From positions 1 to 23,441 of IMG/VR virus record IMGVR_UViG_3300018423_000067: 23,441 nucleotides of DNA; one strand, written 5' to 3'. Positions 16,844 through 23,397 of this stretch are shown one piece after another. The notes under the pieces are model-generated. The model was not told the DNA's origin and ran no database searches. It was given only the letters and a program-made list of their open reading frames with translations. This stretch comes from a virus. Position numbers and translations under genes: made by a program. The stretch's first letter is position 1. Each line of letters opens with the position of its first letter.

Positions 16844-17044
16844 ATGAGCAGCTTAAGTCATTACGCGAGAATGCTGCGAAATCATGATTGGACATACCGA
16901 TATAGCGACGACTATAACGAGTTCGCAAAAGGGGCGCGGCAGCGTGAGCGCATCCATATCATGCACGATTTTTTAATAAAGAAGGGTGGTGACAAGGCCC
17001 GTCTAGCTGATGCTTTGTGGCAGAAATACAATCGGGCAGTGTAA
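16844..17044 (+). CDS. Small hypothetical protein
   Basis: 66 residues, basic and aromatic (YARMLRNHDWTYRYSDDYNEF at the N-terminus, LADALWQKYNRAV at the end). It is preceded by a good AGGAG site and a possible -10 box. It lies just before the HTH-like gene at 17049 with a four-base gap. No family recognised. Its size, charge and place at the edge of the lysogeny block would suit a regulator or excisionase, but no motif proves this. Confidence 0.6.
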   Translation: MSSLSHYARMLRNHDWTYRYSDDYNEFAKGARQRERIHIMHDFLIKKGGDKARLADALWQKYNRAV

Positions 17045-17048
17045 AAAT

Positions 17049-17282
17049 ATGGAAGCTAAAGAAGCTTTAAGCCTGCTCGAGTCAAAGGTGGGTGGACCAG
17101 TAGAATGTTCTAGGTTGTTGCTCGTGGATTACACGGGTTCGTATGCTGCCTGGAAGGCGGGTCGCAAGCCCATCCCTCGCTATATTCATGCGTCAATCGC
17201 AGCACATTTGGGGGTGTTGGAGCGGGAAACGAGGTTCGAACTCGCGACCTCCACCTTGGCAAGGTGGCGCTCTACCAGCTGA
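17049..17282 (+). CDS. Small HTH-like protein whose end reads through the tRNA gene in antisense
   Basis: 77 residues from the ATG at 17049; an earlier in-frame ATG (17010) lies within the previous gene and is less likely. Residues about 1-55 ([47 protein letters not shown]) look like a small helix-turn-helix DNA-binding protein of the Cro/YdaS kind. Residues about 57-77 ([16 protein letters not shown]) are simply the antisense translation of the tRNA-Gly, which also supplies the stop codon. The original C-terminus was therefore probably replaced when the tRNA was captured. The ribosome binding site is weak. Confidence 0.55.
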   Translation: MEAKEALSLLESKVGGPVECSRLLLVDYTGSYAAWKAGRKPIPRYIHASIAAHLGVLERETRFELATSTLARWRSTS

Positions 17283-17293
17283 GCTATTCCCGC
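17218..17293 (-). tRNA. tRNA-Gly (anticodon GCC), complete with encoded CCA
   Basis: All four arms fold: acceptor GCGGGAA/TTCCCGC, D stem GCTC/GAGC, anticodon stem CCACC/GGTGG with loop TTGCCAA, T stem GCGAG/CTCGT (one G-U) with TTCGAAC. Discriminator T at 17221 and CCA at 17218-17220 are encoded. Nothing is truncated. It lies 158 bases downstream of the integrase on the same strand, with no promoter or terminator seen between, so it may be read from the repressor-integrase unit. It resembles gammaproteobacterial tRNA-Gly(GCC) and could translate GGC/GGU codons. Confidence 0.96.
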
Positions 17294-17330
17294 AGTGTCT
17301 CACTGTAGTTGGCTACATGTGAGGTAAAAG

Positions 17331-17417
17331 TGTGTACCCCTTGTGTACCGTACAAAAATCCGTTTCCGAATTTCCAAACCCCTTGCTACAGCTAGGTTTC
17401 CGGGCCATTTGTGTACT
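17331..17417 (+). repeat. TGTGTAC direct repeats, candidate integrase arm-type sites
   Basis: TGTGTACC occurs at 17331-17338 and 17342-17349, exactly 11 bp apart, and TGTGTACT at 17410-17417, four bases before the core palindrome. Same-orientation short repeats on one side of a core site are the usual form of integrase arm-binding sites. The stretch 17294-17451 has no gene. Confidence 0.5.
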
Positions 17418-17420
17418 TGC

Positions 17421-17435
17421 AACCTTGGCAAGGTT
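17421..17435. other. Probable attP core: second copy of the tRNA-Gly anticodon arm
   Basis: AACCTTGGCAAGGTT is a 15-bp palindrome with one central base. Its inner 13 bases (17422-17434) are identical to the anticodon arm of the adjacent tRNA (17253-17265), in the same orientation. The 7-base centre TTGGCAA equals the anticodon loop, the classic crossover segment of tyrosine integrases that target tRNAs, and the flanking stems would be the core binding sites. It lies 16 bases from the integrase stop. Confidence 0.55.
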
Positions 17436-17447
17436 GTATATACAACC
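17432..17447. repeat. 16-bp perfect palindrome next to the core
   Basis: GGTTGTATATACAACC is perfectly self-complementary and shares four bases with the core palindrome. It starts five bases after the integrase stop (minus strand). There is no T tract on either side, so it is not an evident terminator. A binding site for integrase, an accessory factor or excisionase is possible. Confidence 0.7.
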
Positions 17448-17451
17448 CTTC

Positions 17452-18519
17452 CTATACTGTAACGCTATAGTTGACTTCAAAGAATTTTCGCTCATGTCCG
17501 ACCAGGTATAACTCCGTCGTTGACTCGTCGGTATGAGCCATTATTTCGCTGATTGCTTCTTTTGGGGCTCCTTCCTTCTCGAGCGTGCTCGCTGCCAAAG
17601 ACCTAATCTCGTGGAACGTTGGATGATCTCTACCGTCGTAGATTTCGCGTATGCATTCCGTGAACTGCTTACTTAGGAGATCAGGCGTTACCTGACATTC
17701 GTGCTCTTTGGTTTTGCCTGTTTTGTTAGTCCCAAAGTGGGACAAAACGAAGGGGCAATCCCGGTTCATCATTGCGATGCGTCGACACTCTTTTATCTCG
17801 GCCAGGAGTTGTGGGTGTTTATCGAAATCCCACTTCAGCCTAGTAGCAGCAACCTCACCTCGACTGGCGATGCTTTTCGTCACCACAACATGCAGCGCGT
17901 TATCGTGAATGTCGTCCCACCTCATTCTCACAAGATCACCACGTCGCAGTGTAGTAAGAAGCGATAGTCGGCATGCTTGTATCAATGCTTCATACCGTTT
18001 TTCGTGAGCGACTCTTAGCACGCCGTCGAGCAAGCCTGGTGTAAGGCGCTTACGTTTCTTTTCAGGTAGCGCCTTTTTGTCTAACAACTCAATAGGGTTT
18101 GCCGGTAACACGATCAACTGCGACAACATGCACCATTTGATAAATCGGTTGAGTTCAGGTCGAAGCGCATCTTGCTGGTGACGGGAGAGGCTGTCCCAAT
18201 AATCGAGGAAGTTAGCCATCTGGACTGATCGAGGCTTGCAGTCTTTTTCAAACTCTCGAGCGAAGCGTCTAATGGCGTACTTAACGTTCGTCCATTTATC
18301 TTTTCTAGTAAGTTCTGGTGAACCTGCTTCGCGTCGAGCGATGTGACGTTCGACTAGGTCTAGCCATTCGCCAGGCGGCGTCTCATACTGGACCAAAGCC
18401 GCTTTTCCGGCTTCGATGGCTTGCCTCTCTGATGCGGCTGTCAGCGTTTTATACTTACCGTTAGGTAGTTTGACGCGCCACTTATCTTTCCTGCCCTTGG
18501 GGTCTTTGTAGATCTTCAC
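17452..18519 (-). CDS. int: Tyrosine recombinase integrase
   Basis: 355 residues, normal for the family. The N-terminal part (about 1-60) is the arm-type binding region, and about 65-140 the core-binding helices. The catalytic domain carries Arg192 (LLTTLRRGDL), Lys215 (VVVTKS), His303 and Arg306 (HEIR), His329 (IMAHTDESTT) and the nucleophile Tyr338 (ELYLVGH). The start is a GTG overlapping the repressor stop (GTGA), without its own ribosome binding site, so it is translated by coupling. It catalyses site-specific integration, probably at tRNA-Gly given the neighbouring core. No recognisable excisionase is in the window. Confidence 0.97.
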   Translation of the reverse strand: MKIYKDPKGRKDKWRVKLPNGKYKTLTAASERQAIEAGKAALVQYETPPGEWLDLVERHIARREAGSPELTRKDKWTNVKYAIRRFAREFEKDCKPRSVQMANFLDYWDSLSRHQQDALRPELNRFIKWCMLSQLIVLPANPIELLDKKALPEKKRKRLTPGLLDGVLRVAHEKRYEALIQACRLSLLTTLRRGDLVRMRWDDIHDNALHVVVTKSIASRGEVAATRLKWDFDKHPQLLAEIKECRRIAMMNRDCPFVLSHFGTNKTGKTKEHECQVTPDLLSKQFTECIREIYDGRDHPTFHEIRSLAASTLEKEGAPKEAISEIMAHTDESTTELYLVGHERKFFEVNYSVTV

Positions 18520-18842
18520 AGCAAGTCACGCTTCGTGTTCTTGCCGTAGATCGCTTTGAAGTAATCATCTGTCTCGTAATAACGAACACATTCTTTCGCA
18601 AACGCTTGGGTATCGACACCCAAAACTCTAGCCCACAACTCTGTGTCGTCTGGCGGCACTCGAACCCGGCCATTTTCGATTTGGCTGATCATTGTGAAAT
18701 ATTTCTGACTAACCAGCTTCGCGAATTCGTGTTGTGTAAGCTGTGCTGACTCCCGCAAAGACTTAAGCACCTTTCCGAATTCTGCTCTTTTTTGTAGGTC
18801 TGCGCGTTGATTTTTAGGGCGTCCATTTTCTGCACCTCCCAT
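18516..18842 (-). CDS. XRE-family repressor/regulator
   Basis: 108 residues from the ATG at 18842, chosen because GCAGGAG lies seven bases upstream; an earlier ATG at 18881 has no such site. The helix-turn-helix spans about residues 23-76 (FGKVLKSLRESAQLTQHEFAKLV, SQIENGR, WARVLGVD). The C-terminal part (VRYYETDDYFKAIYG) lacks a LexA/CI-type self-cleavage domain, so induction would not be by RecA-driven autoproteolysis. Facing the polymerase promoter, it is the likely lysogeny repressor and is coupled to the integrase downstream. Confidence 0.85.
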   Translation of the reverse strand: MGGAENGRPKNQRADLQKRAEFGKVLKSLRESAQLTQHEFAKLVSQKYFTMISQIENGRVRVPPDDTELWARVLGVDTQAFAKECVRYYETDDYFKAIYGKNTKRDLL

Positions 18843-18860
18843 AGGAGTCTCTCCTGCTGT

Positions 18861-18967
18861 TATAAGGTTTATATAAGTCATGCTTATATCTTATATGCCG
18901 ATAGTACACCCGCTATGACACCTGTGTATACAGTTTGAGGGGGGATACAGTCACTTGCTATTATAAG
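18861..18967. promoter_or_regulatory. Candidate repressor operators: five TATAAG/CTTATA half-sites
   Basis: TATAAG starts at 18861, 18872 and 18962, and its complement CTTATA at 18883 and 18890. The second and third form a perfect inverted repeat ATATAAG-TCATG-CTTATAT (18871-18889). The first three start exactly 11 bp apart, one helical turn. The copy at 18962 overlaps the -10 box of the forward promoter, and the others lie in the repressor's own leader. This fits operators controlling both directions. Confidence 0.5.
18935..18964 (+). promoter_or_regulatory. Forward sigma70-type promoter for the RNA polymerase operon
   Basis: -35 TTGAGG (18935-18940), 18-base spacer, and extended -10 TGC-TATTAT (18956-18964). 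Transcription would start near 18971, leaving a leader of about 118 bases that is A-rich and apparently unstructured. The leader ends in a GAGGAGGGG ribosome binding site. The -10 overlaps a TATAAG half-site. This host-type promoter would be needed to make the phage polymerase first. Confidence 0.6.
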
Positions 18968-19088
18968 ACTTGTTGTAATGTTCTATCGATAATGTGTACA
19001 CTTGCCAACAACAACAATCAAAGTGATAAACAAAACAAACTAATAAACTGCGCGGGGACGCAAGGGGACAGAAACAGAGGAGGGGTAG

Positions 19089-21551
19089 ATGGTCAACAAA
19101 ACAGACTTCGAACTCTTAGAGGTTCTGTGGGAACACCGAATGGTTACAGATGCCAAAGATCATTATCTAGAAAGCATCAATCGGAAACATCTAAACGAGA
19201 CAAAGCTGGGCGAGCAGTTGCTACAAGAGATAGCGCCCGTTGTACAAGAGCACATAGCGGTACGTCAGCGACAAGCTGAAGACAACATCATCAACAATAA
19301 AACTGGTAAACGACAGTTAGCTTGGAAGTACTTAATCACATTGGTCGGAAGCGAAGAGCTCGCGTTCGCTGCAACTCAGAATCTAATGTCGACCTTGGCG
19401 ACTTCCAAGCCTCCAACTTATCAACATGTCTGCCTCGAGCTCGGCGAAAGTTGTGTCAGGGAGATAAGATTCCAACGCTGGAGGGAAGGGGAGGCAAGTT
19501 ATTCGGGGCCATTTCTACGACGAAATTCCCAGGCTTTAGCGAGCAAAGCGCAGCACCTCAGATTCGCCAGAAAACTCGAAAAAAAGATAGAAGGCTACCT
19601 CGATGGGGATGAGTACGATCTCACTCGAGATGCGTTATTCGGCGTCGGCGCACTCATTCTCGACTGCATACGACGGGCTCACCCAGACATGCTCACGCTG
19701 ACGGCGACCGGCCCTCGAGGCAAAATACGCGCTCAAACCGTCTTTTATTCTGATGAATTTTTGGGGGATGTTTCGAAGCTTCACGCTATCGCGTCGATCT
19801 CGCAGCCAATACGTCGCCCCATGCTTGTACCGCCTCGAGCGTGGAAGCAGAACGAAAACGGCAGAATAGAAGGTGGTTATTATCTGTTGAATCAGAAGGT
19901 CTATAGAACTGATTGGCATCCACACAGATTCACACCATCGGCCCAGGCGCTCGACAGTCTAAACGCGATTCAAAAAACACCATGGCGCATCAACCGGGAC
20001 GTATACGAGTTTCTGTGTCGAAACCCGTTCATAGGACCGCAGATGCCAGTGCAAAAGCCAAAGAAGCTCGCGCCCGAGCAGTGGCAGACGTTGTCGGAAG
20101 AAGACAAGCGCGTCGTACAGCAGCAGTTCAATGACGACCTCGCTCAATACGTATCCCAAACCTCAAAGGCTATGACGTTCGAGCGTCAGTTACTGCAAGC
20201 AGAAATGCTCGAGGGTAAGTCAGCGTTTTGGCAACCTCATTCTTTTGACTTTAGGGGGCGTTTATATCCTGCTAACCAAATGCTGACGAGCCAGGGCGAT
20301 CACGTCGCTAAAGCATTAATAGAGTTTGCGAACGGGAAGCGCATAAACGCTGATGGCATCTATGCTCTGAAGCTACAGGTCGCCAACACGTTTGGGTTTG
20401 ACAAACTGAACATCGAGGACCGGCTTGAGAAAGTTGCAGAGATGAAAAGCGACATCATGGCGATGCTCGAGGACGACAAAAAAGCAATCGAGCTCATCAT
20501 GAAGGCAGACGAGCCAATGGCTTTCTACGCTGCTGCGGTAGATCTCGCAAAAGCTTGGAAGCATCCTGTTCACATCAGCCACTTACCCATAGCAGTAGAC
20601 GGGACATGCAACGGTTTGCAGATTCTGTCGCTTTTGGGAAAGGATCAGGTCGGCGCGGAGAAAACGAACTGCACCACGTCGACGAAGCGAAAAGATCTAT
20701 ATCTAGAGGTAGGCGTAGCAGTGCGCCAAATTATCGAAAAAATTATCATGAATTCGCAGGACGACCTCGAGCTTCAAGTCGCTCACAGTTGGTTCGACGT
20801 CATGCAGGACGACCGTCTCGCAAGGAAGGTAGTAAAGCGTGCGGTTATGACAACGGCGTATGGCGTCACCCCGGAAGGGATACGAGAGCAGCTAGTCGCA
20901 GACAGGATGTGCGACAACCTGGACATCCCTACTGGCTTGCAGAACTTGCCTATTTTGCAGGCACGGCATCGGCTCGCATCGTACATGCGGGACTGGATTA
21001 TGGAAGCCAGGACTGAGGTCGTAAGCGAGGCTGTTCGAATCATGGACTACCTACGTGACGCGGCTAAGGTGCTCGCTGAGAACGGCTACCCACTAACCTG
21101 GCAGACGCCAGACGGATGTGAGGTCAGCCAAAAGTACGTCGTACTTAAAGAGAAGCACGTTCGCACCTTCGATAATTGGATGAGACGCCTACGCAAACGA
21201 ACAGACAAGTTGAGCCCGTCAAAGAACGCAGGGGCTGCGGCCCCTAACGTCGTCCACAGCTTAGACGCTGCGATGTGTCGAATGGTCGCTACTAGGTTAG
21301 TCGAAGCAGGGATCGATGACATGGCGTTCGTTCACGACTCATACGCTGTACACGCCTGCTATCTCGAACAACTCAACAACATCATTAGAGAAGTTGCAGT
21401 CGACATATTCAAAGGCAACTGGTTGTCTGATGAACTGCATCAAGGCTTGCTCGAGATGATACCCAATGACCTCCGCTTGCCTGAGCCTCCAAAGCAGGGC
21501 AAGCTCGACGTTAAATCACACCTACCGAATGCTCGGTATTTTTTCAGCTAA
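19089..21551 (+). CDS. Single-subunit DNA-directed RNA polymerase, T7-like
   Basis: 820 residues (T7: 883). Landmarks in order: DFRGRLYP at 387-394; motif A with Asp504 (AVDGTCNGLQ, T7 Asp537); motif B with Arg579, Lys583 and Tyr591 (RKVVKRAVMTTAYG, T7 Arg627/Lys631/Tyr639); PNVVHSLDAAM; and motif C His749-Asp750 (FVHDSYAVH, T7 Asp812). All catalytic residues are present. The shorter length reflects a compact N-terminal domain, the region that in T7 contacts promoter and early RNA. It is first in the rightward early operon, presumably transcribes later phage genes, and is likely kept off by the repressor in lysogens. Confidence 0.97.
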   Translation: MVNKTDFELLEVLWEHRMVTDAKDHYLESINRKHLNETKLGEQLLQEIAPVVQEHIAVRQRQAEDNIINNKTGKRQLAWKYLITLVGSEELAFAATQNLMSTLATSKPPTYQHVCLELGESCVREIRFQRWREGEASYSGPFLRRNSQALASKAQHLRFARKLEKKIEGYLDGDEYDLTRDALFGVGALILDCIRRAHPDMLTLTATGPRGKIRAQTVFYSDEFLGDVSKLHAIASISQPIRRPMLVPPRAWKQNENGRIEGGYYLLNQKVYRTDWHPHRFTPSAQALDSLNAIQKTPWRINRDVYEFLCRNPFIGPQMPVQKPKKLAPEQWQTLSEEDKRVVQQQFNDDLAQYVSQTSKAMTFERQLLQAEMLEGKSAFWQPHSFDFRGRLYPANQMLTSQGDHVAKALIEFANGKRINADGIYALKLQVANTFGFDKLNIEDRLEKVAEMKSDIMAMLEDDKKAIELIMKADEPMAFYAAAVDLAKAWKHPVHISHLPIAVDGTCNGLQILSLLGKDQVGAEKTNCTTSTKRKDLYLEVGVAVRQIIEKIIMNSQDDLELQVAHSWFDVMQDDRLARKVVKRAVMTTAYGVTPEGIREQLVADRMCDNLDIPTGLQNLPILQARHRLASYMRDWIMEARTEVVSEAVRIMDYLRDAAKVLAENGYPLTWQTPDGCEVSQKYVVLKEKHVRTFDNWMRRLRKRTDKLSPSKNAGAAAPNVVHSLDAAMCRMVATRLVEAGIDDMAFVHDSYAVHACYLEQLNNIIREVAVDIFKGNWLSDELHQGLLEMIPNDLRLPEPPKQGKLDVKSHLPNARYFFS

Positions 21552-21572
21552 AGACTATAGGAACATACTATC

Positions 21573-21899
21573 ATGCAAAGTACTGTAAATAAGCTAAGAG
21601 AGCTCACTCAAGACGATGTCGGTATCTATCATCACGTCGATGGTTGCTACACCGTACTCGGCCCCGTACCAATGGGCGTCGCGATTGGCGAGCCAGCCTA
21701 TGCGCCTGACGGGTCAGCTTTGATGCTTCGTGGCATCGCCGAGTTTGGCGCACCCGCAGCGGTGTACGAGCTCGAGTTCTCCGTCATCGATGACGTCCTG
21801 GTGACAGCACCAACAGCACCAAAGAAGAGCTCGAAGAAAGCCAAGAAAGCGGAGCCCGAGCCTGAGCCTACGGTCGAGGAACCGACTGAGGAAGACTGA
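21573..21899 (+). CDS. Hypothetical early protein with charged tail
   Basis: 108 residues. The first ~78 form a compact beta-rich segment (DDVGIYHHVDGCYTVLGPVP, LMLRGIAEFGAP, YELEFSVIDDV). The tail changes from alanine/lysine-rich (KKSSKKAKKAE) to glutamate/proline repeats ending EEPTEED, and is probably disordered. AGGA lies ten bases before the ATG. It lies between the polymerase and SSB genes, 21 bases after the polymerase stop. Small genes in this place in T7 relatives often inhibit host functions, but no motif links this one to any. Confidence 0.7.
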   Translation: MQSTVNKLRELTQDDVGIYHHVDGCYTVLGPVPMGVAIGEPAYAPDGSALMLRGIAEFGAPAAVYELEFSVIDDVLVTAPTAPKKSSKKAKKAEPEPEPTVEEPTEED

Positions 21900-21946
21900 C
21901 ACCAACGTCGACAGTATGACCAAACAACCGTTATGCAGGAGAACTC

Positions 21947-22465
21947 ATGTCATACGTCAAATTCGCAACTGAATCATTCAGTGCAAGCTTCCCATCAATC
22001 CACCAGCCGGACACGACCTCAAAGTACCCATCAGGTAAGTACGAGGTCACCGGCTTCCTCGACGAGGCTGAAGACAGCAAAACGCTCGAGACCCTTCGCA
22101 AAGCAATTCACACAGCCGCTGACGCTCAGTGGCCTGGTGTCAACGTCGATGCACTCCAGCACCCGCTGAAAACCCAACAAGACGGCACAGTCAAAGTGCG
22201 CTTTAAGTCTAAAGACAGACCCGCAACCCAAGACGCAAGCGGTGCAGCGTTAGACAGCGAGCTCGTGATAGGTCGAGGTGACCTTATTCGTGTTGCTGGT
22301 AACGCTAAAGCCTACGACATGGGCGGCAGCAAAGGCGTCACGCTTTATTTAAACACCGTTCGCCTCATCGACAAGAGGTCAATGGACGACGGCACTGATG
22401 ATCCATTCGGAGGTCCAGATGACGGCTTCTCGGCGCAGGACGCGCAAGAGCCCGAGTTCATGTGA
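21947..22465 (+). CDS. Single-stranded DNA-binding protein (T7 gp2.5 / DUF2815-like)
   Basis: 172 residues with a beta-rich core (KYEVTGFLDE, VKVRFKSKDRP, LIRVAGNAKAYDMGG, GVTLYLNTVRLIDKR), followed from about residue 147 by an acidic, glycine-rich disordered tail ending QEPEFM. An OB-type core with an acidic tail and a near-terminal aromatic residue is the gp2.5 design, where the tail contacts polymerase and helicase-primase. It coats replication intermediates. A strong AGGAG site precedes the ATG. Order after RNA polymerase and before resolvase and primase matches T7. Confidence 0.8.
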   Translation: MSYVKFATESFSASFPSIHQPDTTSKYPSGKYEVTGFLDEAEDSKTLETLRKAIHTAADAQWPGVNVDALQHPLKTQQDGTVKVRFKSKDRPATQDASGAALDSELVIGRGDLIRVAGNAKAYDMGGSKGVTLYLNTVRLIDKRSMDDGTDDPFGGPDDGFSAQDAQEPEFM

Positions 22466-22976
22466 ACTCATTAAGGCGCGTTGTGGTGTGGAGGTTGATC
22501 TGAACAGACTACCTCCCGACGCCATCTCAGAAGAGATGAGACAAAACAACAGCAAACACTTTTGGAATGAGCTCGATAAGCACGCCAAGAATTCGGCAGG
22601 TTTATCGAGAAGTCACTGGTGGTCATTACAGAAAACTGATCGTGACGAGCTCCGCAGCTACGTGCTCCAGCACTATGGCTGCTCAAACAAAAGCATAAGC
22701 AAACGATGGGTTTACATCATTACCCATCCCAAATTTGAAGGCGCGTGTAAGGTCGGCATCAGCAATAACGTCCGACAACGCCTAGCGCAATATCAAGTCG
22801 GTTGCCCGATGAGGGCTTATCGCCTCGAGTTCGCGCGTGAGTATCAAGACATATCAAACACAATCGACGAGGTTTACCGCCGCCTGGATGGTCACCGCCT
22901 GAAAGGAGAGTGGTTCGACCTTTCAGCGCAAGAAATCATCGATGTGTTAACCGAACTGTTTGAGGAGCGGTTATGA
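22419..22976 (+). CDS. GIY-YIG-type protein (T5orf172 / MUG113-like)
   Basis: 185 residues if started at the ATG 22419, which has GGAGG five bases upstream; this overlaps the SSB tail by 47 bases. GTG 22488 and ATG 22539 are alternatives. The N-terminal ~95 residues are helical and basic. The C-terminal domain has VYI (98-100), KVGIS (111-115), RQRLAQY (119-125), Glu151 and HRLKGEWFDL (159-168), the arrangement of compact GIY-YIG nucleases. It may cut DNA in recombination, host degradation or homing. The stop overlaps the next start (ATGA). Confidence 0.75.
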   Translation: MTASRRRTRKSPSSCELIKARCGVEVDLNRLPPDAISEEMRQNNSKHFWNELDKHAKNSAGLSRSHWWSLQKTDRDELRSYVLQHYGCSNKSISKRWVYIITHPKFEGACKVGISNNVRQRLAQYQVGCPMRAYRLEFAREYQDISNTIDEVYRRLDGHRLKGEWFDLSAQEIIDVLTELFEERL

Positions 22977-23389
22977 ACATCGACATCGGCTCGTTAGCTA
23001 AACCCCAGGAATACTACATACCCGTGGCTCCTGTGCCAGCAAGCCGCCCTAAGGTTGCTCGATTCGGAACGTACTACAGCAAACGACATCAACAATACGT
23101 CAAAGACTTCGCTACTTGTCTAGAACACTACCCACCAATCTGGGACTACCTGGACGCAGACTCGAGGTTAATCGTCGGACTCGAGTTCGTTTGCACGAGA
23201 CCAAAGCGCGTCACCAAGGCAGCGCCTCACTTCGATATTGACAACCTAAGCAAGCTTCCGCTCGATTGCATGACGTCGGCCGAGATCTTTTGGCACGACG
23301 ACAGACAGATAGAACTCTTGATTGCTCACAAGCGTTACGCCCGACGCAACGAGGAACCGCACACATTAGTGCGGGTTTACGCAATTTAG
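22973..23389 (+). CDS. Holliday junction resolvase, RusA-like
   Basis: 138 residues (E. coli RusA: 120). The N-terminal PVPASRPKVARFGTYYSKRHQQYV is typical. Catalytic positions match RusA by spacing: Asp88, Asp90 and Lys94 in DIDNLSK, and Asp109 in WHDDRQIELL (RusA Asp70, Asp72, Lys76, Asp91). It acts as a dimer that resolves branched DNA made in replication and recombination, before packaging. It occupies the slot that the endonuclease I resolvase has in T7, a non-homologous replacement. It overlaps the upstream gene by four bases. Confidence 0.93.
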   Translation: MNIDIGSLAKPQEYYIPVAPVPASRPKVARFGTYYSKRHQQYVKDFATCLEHYPPIWDYLDADSRLIVGLEFVCTRPKRVTKAAPHFDIDNLSKLPLDCMTSAEIFWHDDRQIELLIAHKRYARRNEEPHTLVRVYAI

Positions 23390-23397
23390 GAGGATTA

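Noticed and set aside
17218-17293. Window as a prophage end with a host tRNA-Gly
   Set aside because: Phage genes continue on both sides of the tRNA with phage-like overlaps, so there is no host flank here.
17432-17447. Palindrome after the integrase as a terminator
   Set aside because: It has no T tract on either strand; a protein-binding or recombination role fits better.
17313-17495. 60-codon minus-strand reading frame across the att region
   Set aside because: It starts inside the integrase tail, lacks a ribosome binding site and crosses the palindromes and repeats. It is better explained as non-coding.
18935-19279. 114-codon forward frame across the polymerase leader
   Set aside because: It starts with a poor codon at the -35 box, runs into the polymerase gene in another frame, and has low-complexity composition.
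20555-21016. 153-codon frame inside the polymerase gene
   Set aside because: It is a shifted reading of the catalytic region (motifs A and B), rich in Arg and His, with no signs of its own translation.
14664-21565. CTATAGGA before the genes at 14679 and 21573, similar to the T7 promoter core (and CATAGGAG before 16844)
   Set aside because: In each case AGGA sits at ribosome-binding distance from the ATG, and the upstream bases share nothing further with each other or with the T7 consensus. A shared phage promoter cannot be claimed from this window.
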